From: Palsa-295 sp963785585
GTDB taxonomy: Bacteria > Acidobacteriota > Terriglobia > Acidiferrales > UBA7541
Assembly: GCA_963785585.1 (NCBI GenBank)
Contig: CAWAVW010000004.1
Span: forward strand, 2,961,851 to 3,025,850
Direction of reading: 5' to 3'
Length of the DNA stretch: 64,000 nucleotides
The notes below the pieces were generated by a model, which had not been told where the DNA came from, ran no database searches, and was given only the letters and a program-made list of their open reading frames with translations. A program made the position numbers and the translations under genes. Shown one piece after another: positions 26,046 through 35,155 of the stretch. How positions within the stretch are numbered: the first letter of the stretch is position 1; every line of letters begins with the position of its first letter.

Positions 26046-27944
26046 TTGGCTTCGTGGAACGTTAACGATCAAAAAATACCGCAGGGCCGCTTGGCGCTTG
26101 TGTCGTACCTGTCTGTCGGTTTTGTTGTGCTGCTGATGATCGGCTTTTGGAAATTGCAGGTTGTGCAATCCGAACATTTCGCCGACCTCGCTGAAAAAAA
26201 CCGCATTCGGTCGATTCCGATTATCGCTCCGCGGGGAGCCATGCTGGACCGCGAAGGCCGCGTGCTCGTCGATAGCTATCCCTCCTTCAGCATTCTGCTT
26301 TTGCGCGACGATCCGAAGTCGCTCGCCAAAAGCCTGCCGCAAATCGAAGAAGGCCTGGGCATCGATCACGACGATCTGCAACAGGAACTCGACGCCGCCC
26401 GCAGCGCTCCGAAATTTCAGCCCGTGATCATCAAGCCCGCCGCCACCCAGGCGGACATCGCCTTCGTCGAATCGCATCGCGCCGACCTGCCTCTTCTGGA
26501 ACTCATGATGGTCCAGCGCCGCCGCTATCCGCAGGACCAGATGCTGGCGAACACCATCGGCTACGTCGGCGAGGTTTCCGAGCAGCAGCTCGACGACAGC
26601 GACGGCCACTATCGCCCCGGCGACATCGTGGGCAAAGCGGGACTCGAGCGCCAATACAACGAGCAACTGGAAGGCACGGACGGCATGCGCCGCGTGATCG
26701 TCAATAGCGTCGGCAAAGTGATTCGCACGCTCGACAATGTCGAGTCCGTTCCCGGAAAGCCGATCCAACTGACCATCGATTACGACCTGCAAGCAATTGC
26801 CGAAGCAGATATGGTTGACCGCGAAGGCGCGGTGGTGGCGATGGACGCTCGCACCGGCGAAGTGCTGGCCATGGTCAGCCGCCCGACGTTTGATCCAAAC
26901 GATTTCGCCGTCCGCATTCCGAAAGAGGAATGGCAGCGACTGAACACCGACCCGGAAACGCCGCTGCTCAATCGCGCGATTCAGGCGCAACTCGCTCCGG
27001 GCTCGGTGTTCAAGATTGTTACTGCGACCGCGATGCTGGAATCGAAGGCAATTCCCGAAACCAGCACTTTCTTTTGTCCGGGCTCTGCCGTTTTCTACGG
27101 CCGTCAGTTCAAGTGCTACATCTACGGCAAGGGTTCGCACGGCGTTGTCGATCTTCACAAAGCGATCGTTCAGTCCTGCGACATTTATTTTTACAACGTC
27201 GGCAAACTGCTCGGCATCGACCGCATCTCCGAATACGCCAAAGGGCTGGGCCTCGGCCGGCGCACCGGAATTGATCTGCCCAGCGAGGAATCCGGCCTGG
27301 TTCCTTCCGAGGACTGGGTCGAGCGGGTTTTTCACAGGAAATGGTACGCCGGCGAAACGATCTCGGTGGCGATCGGTCAGGGAGCCGTCACCACCACGCC
27401 CATCCAGCTTGCCCGTATGATCGCCGCCGTCGCCAGCGGTGGAAACCTCATCGAGCCGCATTTGCTGAAGAATTTTCCCACTCCAAAAATGGAGCGCTTC
27501 GCGATCTCCGACGCCACCGTCGAGAAAGTCACCGATGGCATGTACGGCGTGGTGAACGAAGGCGGCACGGCCGCCGCGGTGAAATTGCAAAACGTCGAAT
27601 TCTGCGGCAAGTCCGGCACGGCGCAAATCATCAATTACGACACGCGCAGCCGCCTCGGCAAGGAAAAGGAGTTCAAGGACAATGCCTGGTTCGTCGGCTA
27701 CGCGCCGCGCCGCGATCCGGAAATCGTCGTCGCGGTCCTCGTACAGGGCGGCGGCCACGGCGGCGTCACGTCCGCGCCGATCGCTCGCGACATCGTGAAG
27801 GCCTACTACGAGAAAAAGGCCGCCCGCAACCAGCAGCAGATCACGAATACCGTGCCGCCTCCGCCCCCGCTCCAGCCCAGCCGCACCGAAAATACTTCCG
27901 CCGATCCGAAGCTGGTCGCCACTGCCGGAGGTCCTCGCCGGTGA
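26046..27944 (+). CDS. mrdA: Penicillin-binding protein 2, elongation-specific transpeptidase
   Basis: A 632-aa class B PBP that crosslinks lateral-wall peptidoglycan with RodA. It starts at a TTG (26046) behind CGGGAG. One N-terminal membrane helix (LALVSYLSVGFVVLLMIGFW) precedes the dimerisation domain (APRGAMLDREGRVLVDSYPS). The catalytic motifs are S320-V-F-K323 (PGSVFK), SCD near residue 378 in the SxN position, and K522-S-G (CGKSGTAQ). The C-terminus carries a Pro-rich tail (PPPPPLQPSRTE). Its stop codon overlaps the rodA GTG start by 4 nt, so the two are translationally coupled. Confidence 0.95.
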   Translation: MASWNVNDQKIPQGRLALVSYLSVGFVVLLMIGFWKLQVVQSEHFADLAEKNRIRSIPIIAPRGAMLDREGRVLVDSYPSFSILLLRDDPKSLAKSLPQIEEGLGIDHDDLQQELDAARSAPKFQPVIIKPAATQADIAFVESHRADLPLLELMMVQRRRYPQDQMLANTIGYVGEVSEQQLDDSDGHYRPGDIVGKAGLERQYNEQLEGTDGMRRVIVNSVGKVIRTLDNVESVPGKPIQLTIDYDLQAIAEADMVDREGAVVAMDARTGEVLAMVSRPTFDPNDFAVRIPKEEWQRLNTDPETPLLNRAIQAQLAPGSVFKIVTATAMLESKAIPETSTFFCPGSAVFYGRQFKCYIYGKGSHGVVDLHKAIVQSCDIYFYNVGKLLGIDRISEYAKGLGLGRRTGIDLPSEESGLVPSEDWVERVFHRKWYAGETISVAIGQGAVTTTPIQLARMIAAVASGGNLIEPHLLKNFPTPKMERFAISDATVEKVTDGMYGVVNEGGTAAAVKLQNVEFCGKSGTAQIINYDTRSRLGKEKEFKDNAWFVGYAPRRDPEIVVAVLVQGGGHGGVTSAPIARDIVKAYYEKKAARNQQQITNTVPPPPPLQPSRTENTSADPKLVATAGGPRR

Positions 27945-29041
27945 AGGACCGCCCTCAAATTCAGGATTTCGACTGGGTTCTCTTGGCGATCGTCGCCGCG
28001 ATCAACGCGCTTGGCGTGCTGGAAATTTATTCCTCTACCCACGCCAGCGCCATGGCCGGCATGCACTGGAAACAGTTGATGTGGCTCGGCATCGGCCTCG
28101 TCTGCATGTTTTTGATTTCGCGCGTGGACTACCACACGCTTTTGGATCAGGCTCCGATGCTGTACGTGGTCGGCGTTCTGGGCCTGCTGATCGTTCTGGT
28201 GATCGGATTTTCGCGCCTGGGAGCCAAGCGCTGGATCTCGCTGGGCGGCGGCTTCAATTTCCAAGTGTCAGAGCTGATGAAGTTGATTATAATCATTGTG
28301 CTGGCCCGCTTCTTCAGCGAAGTCCGCACGGACCGCCTTACGCTCGGCGATTTGTTGAAGGTTGGCATTATTACCCTGATTCCGGTAGCCTTAATCCTGA
28401 AGCAGCCGGATCTCGGTACGGCACTGGTTTTGGTTCCCGTTGCCGTCGTGGGAGCGTTCCTGGCGGGCATCGAGTGGAAACATCAGTTGGTGGGGCTCGT
28501 CTTACTGGCGTTGCTGATTCCCGTCGGCTGGCATATGCGGCATCACTTAAAGCCGTACCAGCAACAGCGGATTCAAACCTTTCTCCATCCCGAGGAAGAT
28601 CAGCGGGGCGCCGGTTATCAGATTTTGCAGTCGGAAATCGCAGTCGGTTCCGGTGGATTCTGGGGCAAAGGTTTCGGCAAAGGCAGCCAGAATCAGTTGG
28701 GCTTCGTGCCCGTCCGATATTCGGACTTTATTCTGGCCGCGCTGGCCGAGGAACAGGGTTTCATCGGCGTTTGCGTGGTGCTGCTGTTGTACCTGGCGCT
28801 GATTCTTCGCCTGGTGGACAACGCCCAGAAAGCGAAAGATCGTGCCGGAATGTACGTGGTGATGGGAGTTACGGCCATTCTCGCATTTCACGTTTTAGTG
28901 AACGCATCCATGGTCATTGGCTACATGCCGGTGACTGGTATTCCCCTGCCGCTGATGAGCTATGGAGGCTCGTCAACGGCTTTTGTATTTTTGGCATTGG
29001 GCATGGTGATGAACGTCCGCATGCGGCGGTTCGTCAACTGA
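27941..29041 (+). CDS. rodA: Peptidoglycan glycosyltransferase RodA (SEDS family)
   Basis: A 366-aa polytopic protein that polymerises glycan strands from lipid II with PBP2. It starts at the GTG at 27941, overlapping the mrdA stop (GTGA). Family segments include SRLGAKRWISLGGGFNFQ, SELMKLIIIIVLARFF, LKQPDLGTALVL (conserved Asp in QPDLGTA), GFVPVRYSDFILAALAEEQG and TGIPLPLMSYGGSSTAFVF. About ten membrane helices are visible. It is followed 230 bp later by the RNase E/G gene on the same strand; that gap holds no recognised gene. Confidence 0.95.
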   Translation: MKDRPQIQDFDWVLLAIVAAINALGVLEIYSSTHASAMAGMHWKQLMWLGIGLVCMFLISRVDYHTLLDQAPMLYVVGVLGLLIVLVIGFSRLGAKRWISLGGGFNFQVSELMKLIIIIVLARFFSEVRTDRLTLGDLLKVGIITLIPVALILKQPDLGTALVLVPVAVVGAFLAGIEWKHQLVGLVLLALLIPVGWHMRHHLKPYQQQRIQTFLHPEEDQRGAGYQILQSEIAVGSGGFWGKGFGKGSQNQLGFVPVRYSDFILAALAEEQGFIGVCVVLLLYLALILRLVDNAQKAKDRAGMYVVMGVTAILAFHVLVNASMVIGYMPVTGIPLPLMSYGGSSTAFVFLALGMVMNVRMRRFVN

Positions 29042-29271
29042 AGCCCGTTTTTTTGTTTCAACAATTTTCCCCGAGCCGCGGAAATTCCGCCGGCCCGGTG
29101 TTTTCAGTTTCGAGCCAGGTAAGCATCGGATGAGGAAAGCAATCGAACAACACGGTAAGTCTTTCCTGGGCGGCCCGCTCGGGCAGGCACCAGCCTTCGC
29201 CTTGCCCCACGCCGGCCGAGCGCGCGCCATTGTGTGCGCCGCTGATTTCCGATGCGCCATGAGGAGTTTAC

Positions 29272-32200
29272 ATGTCGAAGGAAATGGTAATTTCCGCCAA
29301 CCCCCACGAGACACGGGTGGCGATTTTGGAAGAAGGCCAGCTTTGTGAGTATTACGTCGAGCGGGAAAAAGAATTCGCGTTAGTCGGCAGTATCTACAAA
29401 GGCAAAGTCACACGCGTGCTTCCGGGCATGCAGTCGGCCTTCGTCGAAATTGGCCTCGATAGCGACGCCTTCCTCTACGTCAGCGACTTCCTGGAAGATT
29501 TAGAGGACTTCGATCACGTCGCCACCGGCGACGACAAGACCAAGCTTGCCGTCCCGGCGCCGGCGGCTCCTGCCGCGCTCGGCTCCGGCGAGAGCGTCGA
29601 ACACGGCTCCATCATTCCGTCCGAATCGAGCGCACCGGAGTCTTTCGGGAATCAGGCTGCGCCGCTCGCCGACGCTCAGCCCGCGCATTACGTTCCGTCG
29701 CCCGTCGTGGCGCGCCCTTCCTCCGGCGCTCCGCATCAGGACCGTCCGCGCTTTGAGAATCGCCAGGGCGGCGGACGCAACGACCGCGGATTCAATCGAC
29801 GCGGGGGCCGCAATCGGCACGGCCGCGACCGAGGTCCGGCCGGCGGTCGAGGCGGCCGCAGCGACAATCGCCGTTTCGGGCGCGAATTGCCGTCCTCCAA
29901 ATACGCAGCGCCGCGGCCCTCGGGTCAGCTCGATGAGCCGGTCTCCGATTTCGGCGCCGCCGAAGGACATATTTCCGTTCTGCTTCCGGGCGAGTCGCTT
30001 GCGAAATTTCGCGAAAAGCCCGCCGCCACTTCGCCCGTCGTAGAGCCGTCCGGGGATACCACCGCCATCACCTCGCAATTCGGTTCGTTTGAACCGGTGG
30101 CGGAGAGCGCGCCTCGTCAACCCGAACATTCGCCGGAAGAATCTCAGCCGGCGCAGCCTTATGCATCGAGAGCGTTTGAGCAGCAGCCCCGCGAGCACAA
30201 ATCGTATCCGCCCGCCGCGCCCGCTCGCTTCCGCCCGTCATCGTTGGGTGTGGAACCGCTGCCCGGCGAATCCATTTCGAAATGGAAGACGCACCAGCAT
30301 CTGCCGCCGGAGCCTGTAAACGAGCCGGCCATCGAAGCGGCCGTCAGCCACGCTCCCGGCCCGCATACCGATGAAGTGAAAGAACACTTCGGAGTGGAAG
30401 AGCATCTTGGCGTCGAGAACGACCACGATGCGATGCACACCGATGAACTCGATCTCGCCGCGTCCCACGCTCTCGATCGCATCGCCTCGGAACAAGCGCA
30501 TCACGAGCACGACTCCGTTGGCGAAGAGCACCATCCGCTCGCTGAGAATCCGCCGCATTTGACGCTCGACGAGCACACCGCCGCGCAACTGACCGATGAC
30601 GAAGCGGCCGCTCTCGCCGAACATCTGGCCGAAGCGCAGGACGAGGAAGCGGCGCACGAAGCAGCACATGCTATTGACGCTCACGACCATGAGCATGACG
30701 GTGACCACGAAGCCACCGCTCATCGCCCAGAAACCGAAGCACTCGCCACCGCCGATAGCGAACACGAAAGTGATCACGAAGACGAGCATGACGACGTCCA
30801 CGGCGAAGAGCTTGCCGCCGACGGCCGCCACGACGAGCACCATGAAGAAGACGGCGAAGGTCACGAGCTTCACGCTGATTCCGCCGACCAGGCTCACACC
30901 GATGCTCTGGAAGCTGTCGAATCCGGCGAGCATCTTGAATCCGCCGACGGCCAACCCGCCAGCGAACTTTCCGCAACCTCGCAAACGCCTTCCGCCGCGC
31001 GCGTGCGCAACGATTTCCGTTCGCGCATGCAGAATCCCGCGCGACGCGGAGGACGCGACAGAGGCGGTCGCCGTGACGACCGCAATCGCCGTCCGCACCA
31101 CGGTCATTCCGGCGGCCACGGGCATCGTCATTCCGGTCCTCCGCGCAAGACGCAGTTGATCGCGGACATGCTCAAGCAGGGCCAGGAAATCATCGTCCAG
31201 ATCGCCAAGGAACCGCTTGGCAAGAAGGGCGCGCGGATCACCAGCCACGTCGCGCTTCCCGGACGATTCCTTGTGTACATGCCCACGCTCGATCACACCG
31301 GGGTTTCGCGCAAGATCGCTTCCGCCGAAGAGCGTGCGCGGCTACGCCATCTGGTGAACGACGCGAAAGGCTCATCCGGCGGCGGATTCATCGTCCGCAC
31401 CGCGGCGTCGAGTGCCGCTCCGGAAGATGTCCGCGCCGACGTCGAATTTCTCACCCGCACCTGGGCGGAAATCAAAGCGCGCTCCGAGCAGAAAAAAGCT
31501 CCGTCCGTGCTTCACCGCGATTTGAATCTCGTCGAACGCATCCTGCGCGACTTCGTTACGCCGGATTTCGGCGCCATCTGGGTCGATTCCGAAGAGGGAT
31601 ACACCAAAGTCGTGGACTTCATGAGCCGCTTCCAGCCTCAACTGGTCGGCCGCGTGAAGCTCTACACCAAGCAAACGCCGGTCTTTGAAGAATTCGGCAT
31701 TCAGCAGGAAATCGACAAGGGCCTGCGTCCGAAGGTCTGGCTGAAATCGGGCGGCTACATCGTCATCAACCACACCGAAGCGCTCGTCGCGATTGACGTC
31801 AACACCGGCAAGTTCGTCGGCAAAGGCTCGAATCGCCTCGAAGACACCATCGTTCGCACCAACGTCGAAGCCGTGAAGGAAATCGTGCGCCAGATGCGTT
31901 TGCGCGATCTGGGCGGCATCATCGTCATCGACTTTATCGACATGGAAGAGCGCCGCAACCGCGAAAAGGTAATGGCCGCGCTCGAAGACGCTCTGCGTGC
32001 CGACCGCGCGCCGTCAAAAGTTTTGCGGTTCAACGAATTCGGCCTCGTGGCCATCACCCGCAAACGCACCAAGCAGGCCCTGGAACGCACGCTCTGCCAG
32101 CCTTGCCCGTATTGCACGGGCTCCGGCATGGTGAAGTCCATCGCCACGCTGTGCTACGAAATTCAGACCGAAGCGGTGAAGATGGCTCCCGAAATGCCTT

Positions 32201-32355
32201 CTGCCAGCCTCACTCTTCGCGTGCATCCTGAAATTTCAAAGGCACTCAAAACGCGCGAAGCCTCGCTCATCGAAGAACTCGAGCGCTGGACGAAAAAGAG
32301 CATCATCATCCAGGCCGACCCCACGCTGCACTGGGAACAGTACGACATTTATTAA
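29272..32355 (+). CDS. rng: Ribonuclease E/G family endoribonuclease with a very large insertion in the S1 domain
   Basis: A 1027-aa endoribonuclease for rRNA/mRNA processing; typical RNase G is about 490 aa. The ATG follows GAGGAGTTTAC. The N-terminus has the family start (SKEMVISANPHETRVAILEE) and the first S1 strands (GSIYKGKVTRVLPGMQSAFV). The S1 domain is then interrupted from about residue 85 to 625 by low-complexity sequence: an Arg/Gly-rich part (about 160-205) and a long His/Asp/Glu-rich part (about 390-565). After KTQLIADMLKQGQEIIVQIA the conserved core resumes. Metal-binding aspartates are D842 (VAIDVNTG) and D887 (VIDFIDME). The zinc link is CPYC at 945-948. The insertion is probably disordered. 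Last gene of the rod unit, with a terminator behind it. Confidence 0.93.
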   Translation: MSKEMVISANPHETRVAILEEGQLCEYYVEREKEFALVGSIYKGKVTRVLPGMQSAFVEIGLDSDAFLYVSDFLEDLEDFDHVATGDDKTKLAVPAPAAPAALGSGESVEHGSIIPSESSAPESFGNQAAPLADAQPAHYVPSPVVARPSSGAPHQDRPRFENRQGGGRNDRGFNRRGGRNRHGRDRGPAGGRGGRSDNRRFGRELPSSKYAAPRPSGQLDEPVSDFGAAEGHISVLLPGESLAKFREKPAATSPVVEPSGDTTAITSQFGSFEPVAESAPRQPEHSPEESQPAQPYASRAFEQQPREHKSYPPAAPARFRPSSLGVEPLPGESISKWKTHQHLPPEPVNEPAIEAAVSHAPGPHTDEVKEHFGVEEHLGVENDHDAMHTDELDLAASHALDRIASEQAHHEHDSVGEEHHPLAENPPHLTLDEHTAAQLTDDEAAALAEHLAEAQDEEAAHEAAHAIDAHDHEHDGDHEATAHRPETEALATADSEHESDHEDEHDDVHGEELAADGRHDEHHEEDGEGHELHADSADQAHTDALEAVESGEHLESADGQPASELSATSQTPSAARVRNDFRSRMQNPARRGGRDRGGRRDDRNRRPHHGHSGGHGHRHSGPPRKTQLIADMLKQGQEIIVQIAKEPLGKKGARITSHVALPGRFLVYMPTLDHTGVSRKIASAEERARLRHLVNDAKGSSGGGFIVRTAASSAAPEDVRADVEFLTRTWAEIKARSEQKKAPSVLHRDLNLVERILRDFVTPDFGAIWVDSEEGYTKVVDFMSRFQPQLVGRVKLYTKQTPVFEEFGIQQEIDKGLRPKVWLKSGGYIVINHTEALVAIDVNTGKFVGKGSNRLEDTIVRTNVEAVKEIVRQMRLRDLGGIIVIDFIDMEERRNREKVMAALEDALRADRAPSKVLRFNEFGLVAITRKRTKQALERTLCQPCPYCTGSGMVKSIATLCYEIQTEAVKMAPEMPSASLTLRVHPEISKALKTREASLIEELERWTKKSIIIQADPTLHWEQYDIY

Positions 32356-32395
32356 TCGCAAGGCGCATCGGTGCGCTCAGACGGAAACCACAACG

Positions 32396-32428
32396 ATCCC
32401 CGCGCGTGTTTCGCGGGGATTGTTTTTT
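32396..32428 (+). terminator. Rho-independent terminator after the RNase E/G gene
   Basis: A 9-bp stem, ATCCCCGCG (32396-32404) with CGCGGGGAT (32412-32420), has a 7-nt loop and is followed by TG and six T (32423-32428). It is 40 bp after the stop codon. Confidence 0.92.
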
Positions 32429-32451
32429 GAACGAAGACCACGGGAGTCGTG

Positions 32452-32976
32452 ATGAGAATGCGAGACTCACAAGTCGCTGCGCTTGTTCTTCTGATCGTTG
32501 CGGTAATATGGTTGCGCGTTCCTGCCCAGGTCAACGCGCAGCAACCCGTGCCGGCCGCCAAGGAAGACTCCGTGACCTCGCACCAAGCCAAAGGCCCGTT
32601 CGACGTAAAAATCGTCCCCTTCAAGTCCGACGGAATCGACGCAGCGTTCTCCGCAATGACGCTCGATAAACAGTTCCACGGCGCCCTCGAAGCCACCAGC
32701 AAGGGCACAATGCTCGCGTTCGGTAGTCCGGCTAAAGGCTCCGGTGGCTACGTGGCCATCGAGCTTGTGGATGGCGCACTCGACGGCCGCAAAGGCACCT
32801 TCGTCCTGCAGCACAATGCAACCATGGACCACGGCACGGCGGCGATGAATATCATCGTCGTACCTGGCTCCGGCACCGGCGAATTAACGGGCATTACCGG
32901 GAAATTGAGCATCGACATCGCCGCCGGCGGCAAACACTCCTACACGTTCGATTACACTCTGCCCGCAGCGCAGTAG
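32452..32976 (+). CDS. Secreted DUF3224 domain protein
   Basis: A 174-aa exported protein. I chose the ATG at 32452, five bases after CGGGAG; an in-frame GTG at 32449 and an ATG at 32458 are alternatives. The signal sequence is AALVLLIVAVIWLRVPAQVNAQ. The mature part matches the DUF3224 pattern: TLDKQFHGALEATSKGTMLA, GGYVAIELVDGALDGRKGTF, VLQHNATMDHG and VVPGSGTGELTGITGKLSID. The family folds as a small beta barrel of unknown function. It begins after the terminator of the rod unit and is 22 bp before the next gene. Confidence 0.82.
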   Translation: MRMRDSQVAALVLLIVAVIWLRVPAQVNAQQPVPAAKEDSVTSHQAKGPFDVKIVPFKSDGIDAAFSAMTLDKQFHGALEATSKGTMLAFGSPAKGSGGYVAIELVDGALDGRKGTFVLQHNATMDHGTAAMNIIVVPGSGTGELTGITGKLSIDIAAGGKHSYTFDYTLPAAQ

Positions 32977-32998
32977 CGCTCGCTGGCCTTACGAAGCT

Positions 32999-33433
32999 AT
33001 GCCGAATATCGACCGAGCCGCCGTTCTAGCCTTCCTGCGCACCAAAAAATTCGGCGTGCTCTCCACCATTTCGCCGGAAGGCGAACCCGAAGCAGCCGTC
33101 GTGGGCATCGCCGTAACCGACCAGCTCGAGATCGTTTTCGACACGCTCTCGACCACGCGCAAAATCCGTAATCTGCGCCACTCGCCCAAAATTGCGTTCG
33201 TCATCGGATGGGACCGCGACGAAATCACCGTGCAGCTCGAAGGCACCGCGGACGAGCCGGCAGGCGACGAACTCGATCGCATCAAGCGCGTATACTTCGC
33301 CGCGCATCCCAGCGGCCCAAGCCGCGAGCACTGGGCTCACATGACCTACGTTCGGGTGAAACCCCACTGGGTGCGCTACAGCGACTTCAAACCGAATGGC
33401 GCCATCGTTGAATTTACGCGCGAGCAGTTGTAG
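32999..33433 (+). CDS. Pyridoxamine 5'-phosphate oxidase-like flavin-binding protein
   Basis: A 144-aa cytoplasmic protein with the split-barrel fold: FLRTKKFGVLSTISPEGEPE, AAVVGIAVTDQLEIVFDTLS, TTRKIRNLRHSPKIAFVIGW and EITVQLEGTADEPAG. This is the usual order for the PNPOx-like family, whose members bind FMN or F420. The substrate cannot be assigned. It follows the DUF3224 gene by 22 bp and precedes folD on the same strand. Confidence 0.8.
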   Translation: MPNIDRAAVLAFLRTKKFGVLSTISPEGEPEAAVVGIAVTDQLEIVFDTLSTTRKIRNLRHSPKIAFVIGWDRDEITVQLEGTADEPAGDELDRIKRVYFAAHPSGPSREHWAHMTYVRVKPHWVRYSDFKPNGAIVEFTREQL

Positions 33434-33487
33434 TTTTCCCGGCGTCTCGATGCTCCGCACAGCTCCCCGCTCGCGCCAAAAACGCTG

Positions 33488-33522
33488 TGTTATGATGTGA
33501 TTTCGCGCGTTCGAAGCGCGCG
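33488..33522 (+). promoter_or_regulatory. Putative extended -10 and leader hairpin ahead of folD
   Basis: TGTTATGAT (33488-33496) fits an extended -10. Just downstream a GC-rich hairpin, CGCGCG (33504-33509) with CGCGCG (33517-33522), ends 4 nt before the AGGAG ribosome site (33527-33531) of folD. Both are visible; a regulatory effect is inference. Confidence 0.35.
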
Positions 33523-33537
33523 ATTCAGGAGCCTTGT

Positions 33538-34488
33538 TTGACCGCTCGCATCCTCAACGGAAACGCCATTCGCGACCAGATCTACCGCGAACTTGCGTCC
33601 GAAATTTCCGCGCTGGCAGCGGCGGGCATCCAACCCGGCCTGGCCGCCGTGCGCGTGGGCGATAATCCCGCCTCGAAGCTTTACGTAAACAGCAAAATCG
33701 CGGCATGCGAAAAGCTGGGCTTAGCGAGCTTCTTGATCACGCCGCCCGCCACAACCACCACCGAAGAGCTGCTCGCCATCATCGAAACTCTGAACCAGCG
33801 CGACGACGTGGACGGTATCCTCGTGCAAATGCCGCTGCCGCCGCAGATCGACGCAAAAAAAATTCTAGACGCGGTCATCCCCGCGAAAGATGTGGATGGC
33901 TTTCATCCCGTCAACGTCGGCAACCTGGTCGCCGGACGTCCTGGCCTCGTCGCCTGCACTCCCGCCGGCGTAATGGAAATTCTGCGCCGCAGCGATATCC
34001 CGCTCGACGGCGCGAATGCCGTGGTGATCGGGCGCAGTGACATCGTGGGCAAACCCATGGCGCTTCTGCTGCTGCACGCGAATGCCACCGTCACGATTTG
34101 CCATTCGAAAACGAAAAATCTGGCGGAAACGGTTCGACGCGCCGATGTGGTGGTCGCGGCGATCGGCCGTGCCGCCATGGTCACGCCGGATTTCATTCAA
34201 CCCCATGCGACGGTGATCGATGTCGGCCAAAACGTGGTTACCGACGCCGCCGAAGCCCAGCGCGTCTTCGCCCATTTTCCCGAGAAGCTCGAAACGTTTC
34301 GTGCCAAGGGTTCGGTGCTCGCCGGCGATGTTCATCCGGACGTCGTCGAAATCGCCGGAGCGTTCACTCCCGTTCCCGGCGGAGTCGGCCCGCTCACCAT
34401 CGCCATGCTGATGAGCAACACGGTTCGCGCCGCGCGGCTTCGCCGCGGATCGCAGAATCCGGCCGTGGCCGCCGGAGCGAAACGCTGA
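33538..34488 (+). CDS. folD: Bifunctional methylenetetrahydrofolate dehydrogenase / cyclohydrolase
   Basis: A 316-aa cytoplasmic enzyme interconverting 5,10-methylene-, methenyl- and 10-formyl-tetrahydrofolate. It starts at a TTG (33538), six bases after AGGAG. Family signatures are GDNPASKLYVNSKIAACEKL (with the catalytic Lys in YVNSK), GILVQMPLPPQI, KDVDGFHPVNVGNL and VVIGRSDIVGKPMALLLLHA for the NADP site, and PVPGGVGPLTIAMLMSNT at the C-terminus. It includes an unbroken A8 run at 33855-33862, in frame. Its stop overlaps the coaE start by 1 nt. Confidence 0.95.
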   Translation: MTARILNGNAIRDQIYRELASEISALAAAGIQPGLAAVRVGDNPASKLYVNSKIAACEKLGLASFLITPPATTTTEELLAIIETLNQRDDVDGILVQMPLPPQIDAKKILDAVIPAKDVDGFHPVNVGNLVAGRPGLVACTPAGVMEILRRSDIPLDGANAVVIGRSDIVGKPMALLLLHANATVTICHSKTKNLAETVRRADVVVAAIGRAAMVTPDFIQPHATVIDVGQNVVTDAAEAQRVFAHFPEKLETFRAKGSVLAGDVHPDVVEIAGAFTPVPGGVGPLTIAMLMSNTVRAARLRRGSQNPAVAAGAKR

Positions 34489-35105
34489 TGCTGCGCGTCG
34501 GCCTGACCGGCGGCGTGGCCGTCGGCAAATCCACGGTCGCTTCGATGCTCCGTAGCCATGATTGTCCGGTTCTCGACGCAGACACCATCGGACACGAACT
34601 TCTCGAATCCGGCCAGGACGGCTATCACGAAGCGATTGCCGCTTTCGGTAAAGACATTCTCGATTCGTACGGCAATATCGACCGCTCGAAGCTCGGCAAG
34701 CTCGCTTTTGCCGATCCGCAAAAACTCAAGCGCCTGAACGAAATTCTCCATCCGCGCATCCACAAAGTCATCATGGACTGGTTCGCTGCGCTCAGTCATT
34801 CCGACGCGCCCGAATTCGCGGTTGTTGAAGCTGCCCTGCTCGTTGAGTCCGGCATGAACAAGCAACTCGACAAGCTCATCGTTTGCTGGTGCCGTCCCGA
34901 GCAGCAAATCGAGCGCCTGGTGGAACGGGGGCTCACCCGCGCCGAGATCGAGCAGCGTATCGCCGCGCAAATGCCCAACGACGAAAAGCTGAAACTCGCC
35001 GACGCCACCATCGATTGCTCCGGCACAATCCAGGAGACCGAGCGCCTGGTGTCGCTTGCTCTCGACAAATTGAAACGAATTGCGACGCCCGGGCGTACTG
35101 TATAG
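34488..35105 (+). CDS. coaE: Dephospho-CoA kinase
   Basis: A 205-aa enzyme catalysing the last step of coenzyme A synthesis, phosphorylation of the ribose 3'-hydroxyl. The ATG overlaps the folD stop (TGATG). The P-loop is GGVAVGKS at residues 8-15, followed by VLDADTIGHELL. LHPRIHKVIMDW and EAALLVESGMNKQLDKLIVC fit the family. The middle segment LTRAEIEQRIAAQMPNDEKL includes the conserved RIAAQ lid. Length is normal. It is probably co-transcribed with folD. Confidence 0.95.
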   Translation: MLRVGLTGGVAVGKSTVASMLRSHDCPVLDADTIGHELLESGQDGYHEAIAAFGKDILDSYGNIDRSKLGKLAFADPQKLKRLNEILHPRIHKVIMDWFAALSHSDAPEFAVVEAALLVESGMNKQLDKLIVCWCRPEQQIERLVERGLTRAEIEQRIAAQMPNDEKLKLADATIDCSGTIQETERLVSLALDKLKRIATPGRTV

Positions 35106-35155
35106 AAGCGGCGGGACGCCCGTTTCGTATCTCGACTTTCGCTGAGGTTGATCGG

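Noticed and set aside
25965..27758. A 597-codon open frame on the minus strand
   Set aside because: It lies opposite mrdA, whose catalytic motifs are all intact; the antisense product shows no recognisable features.
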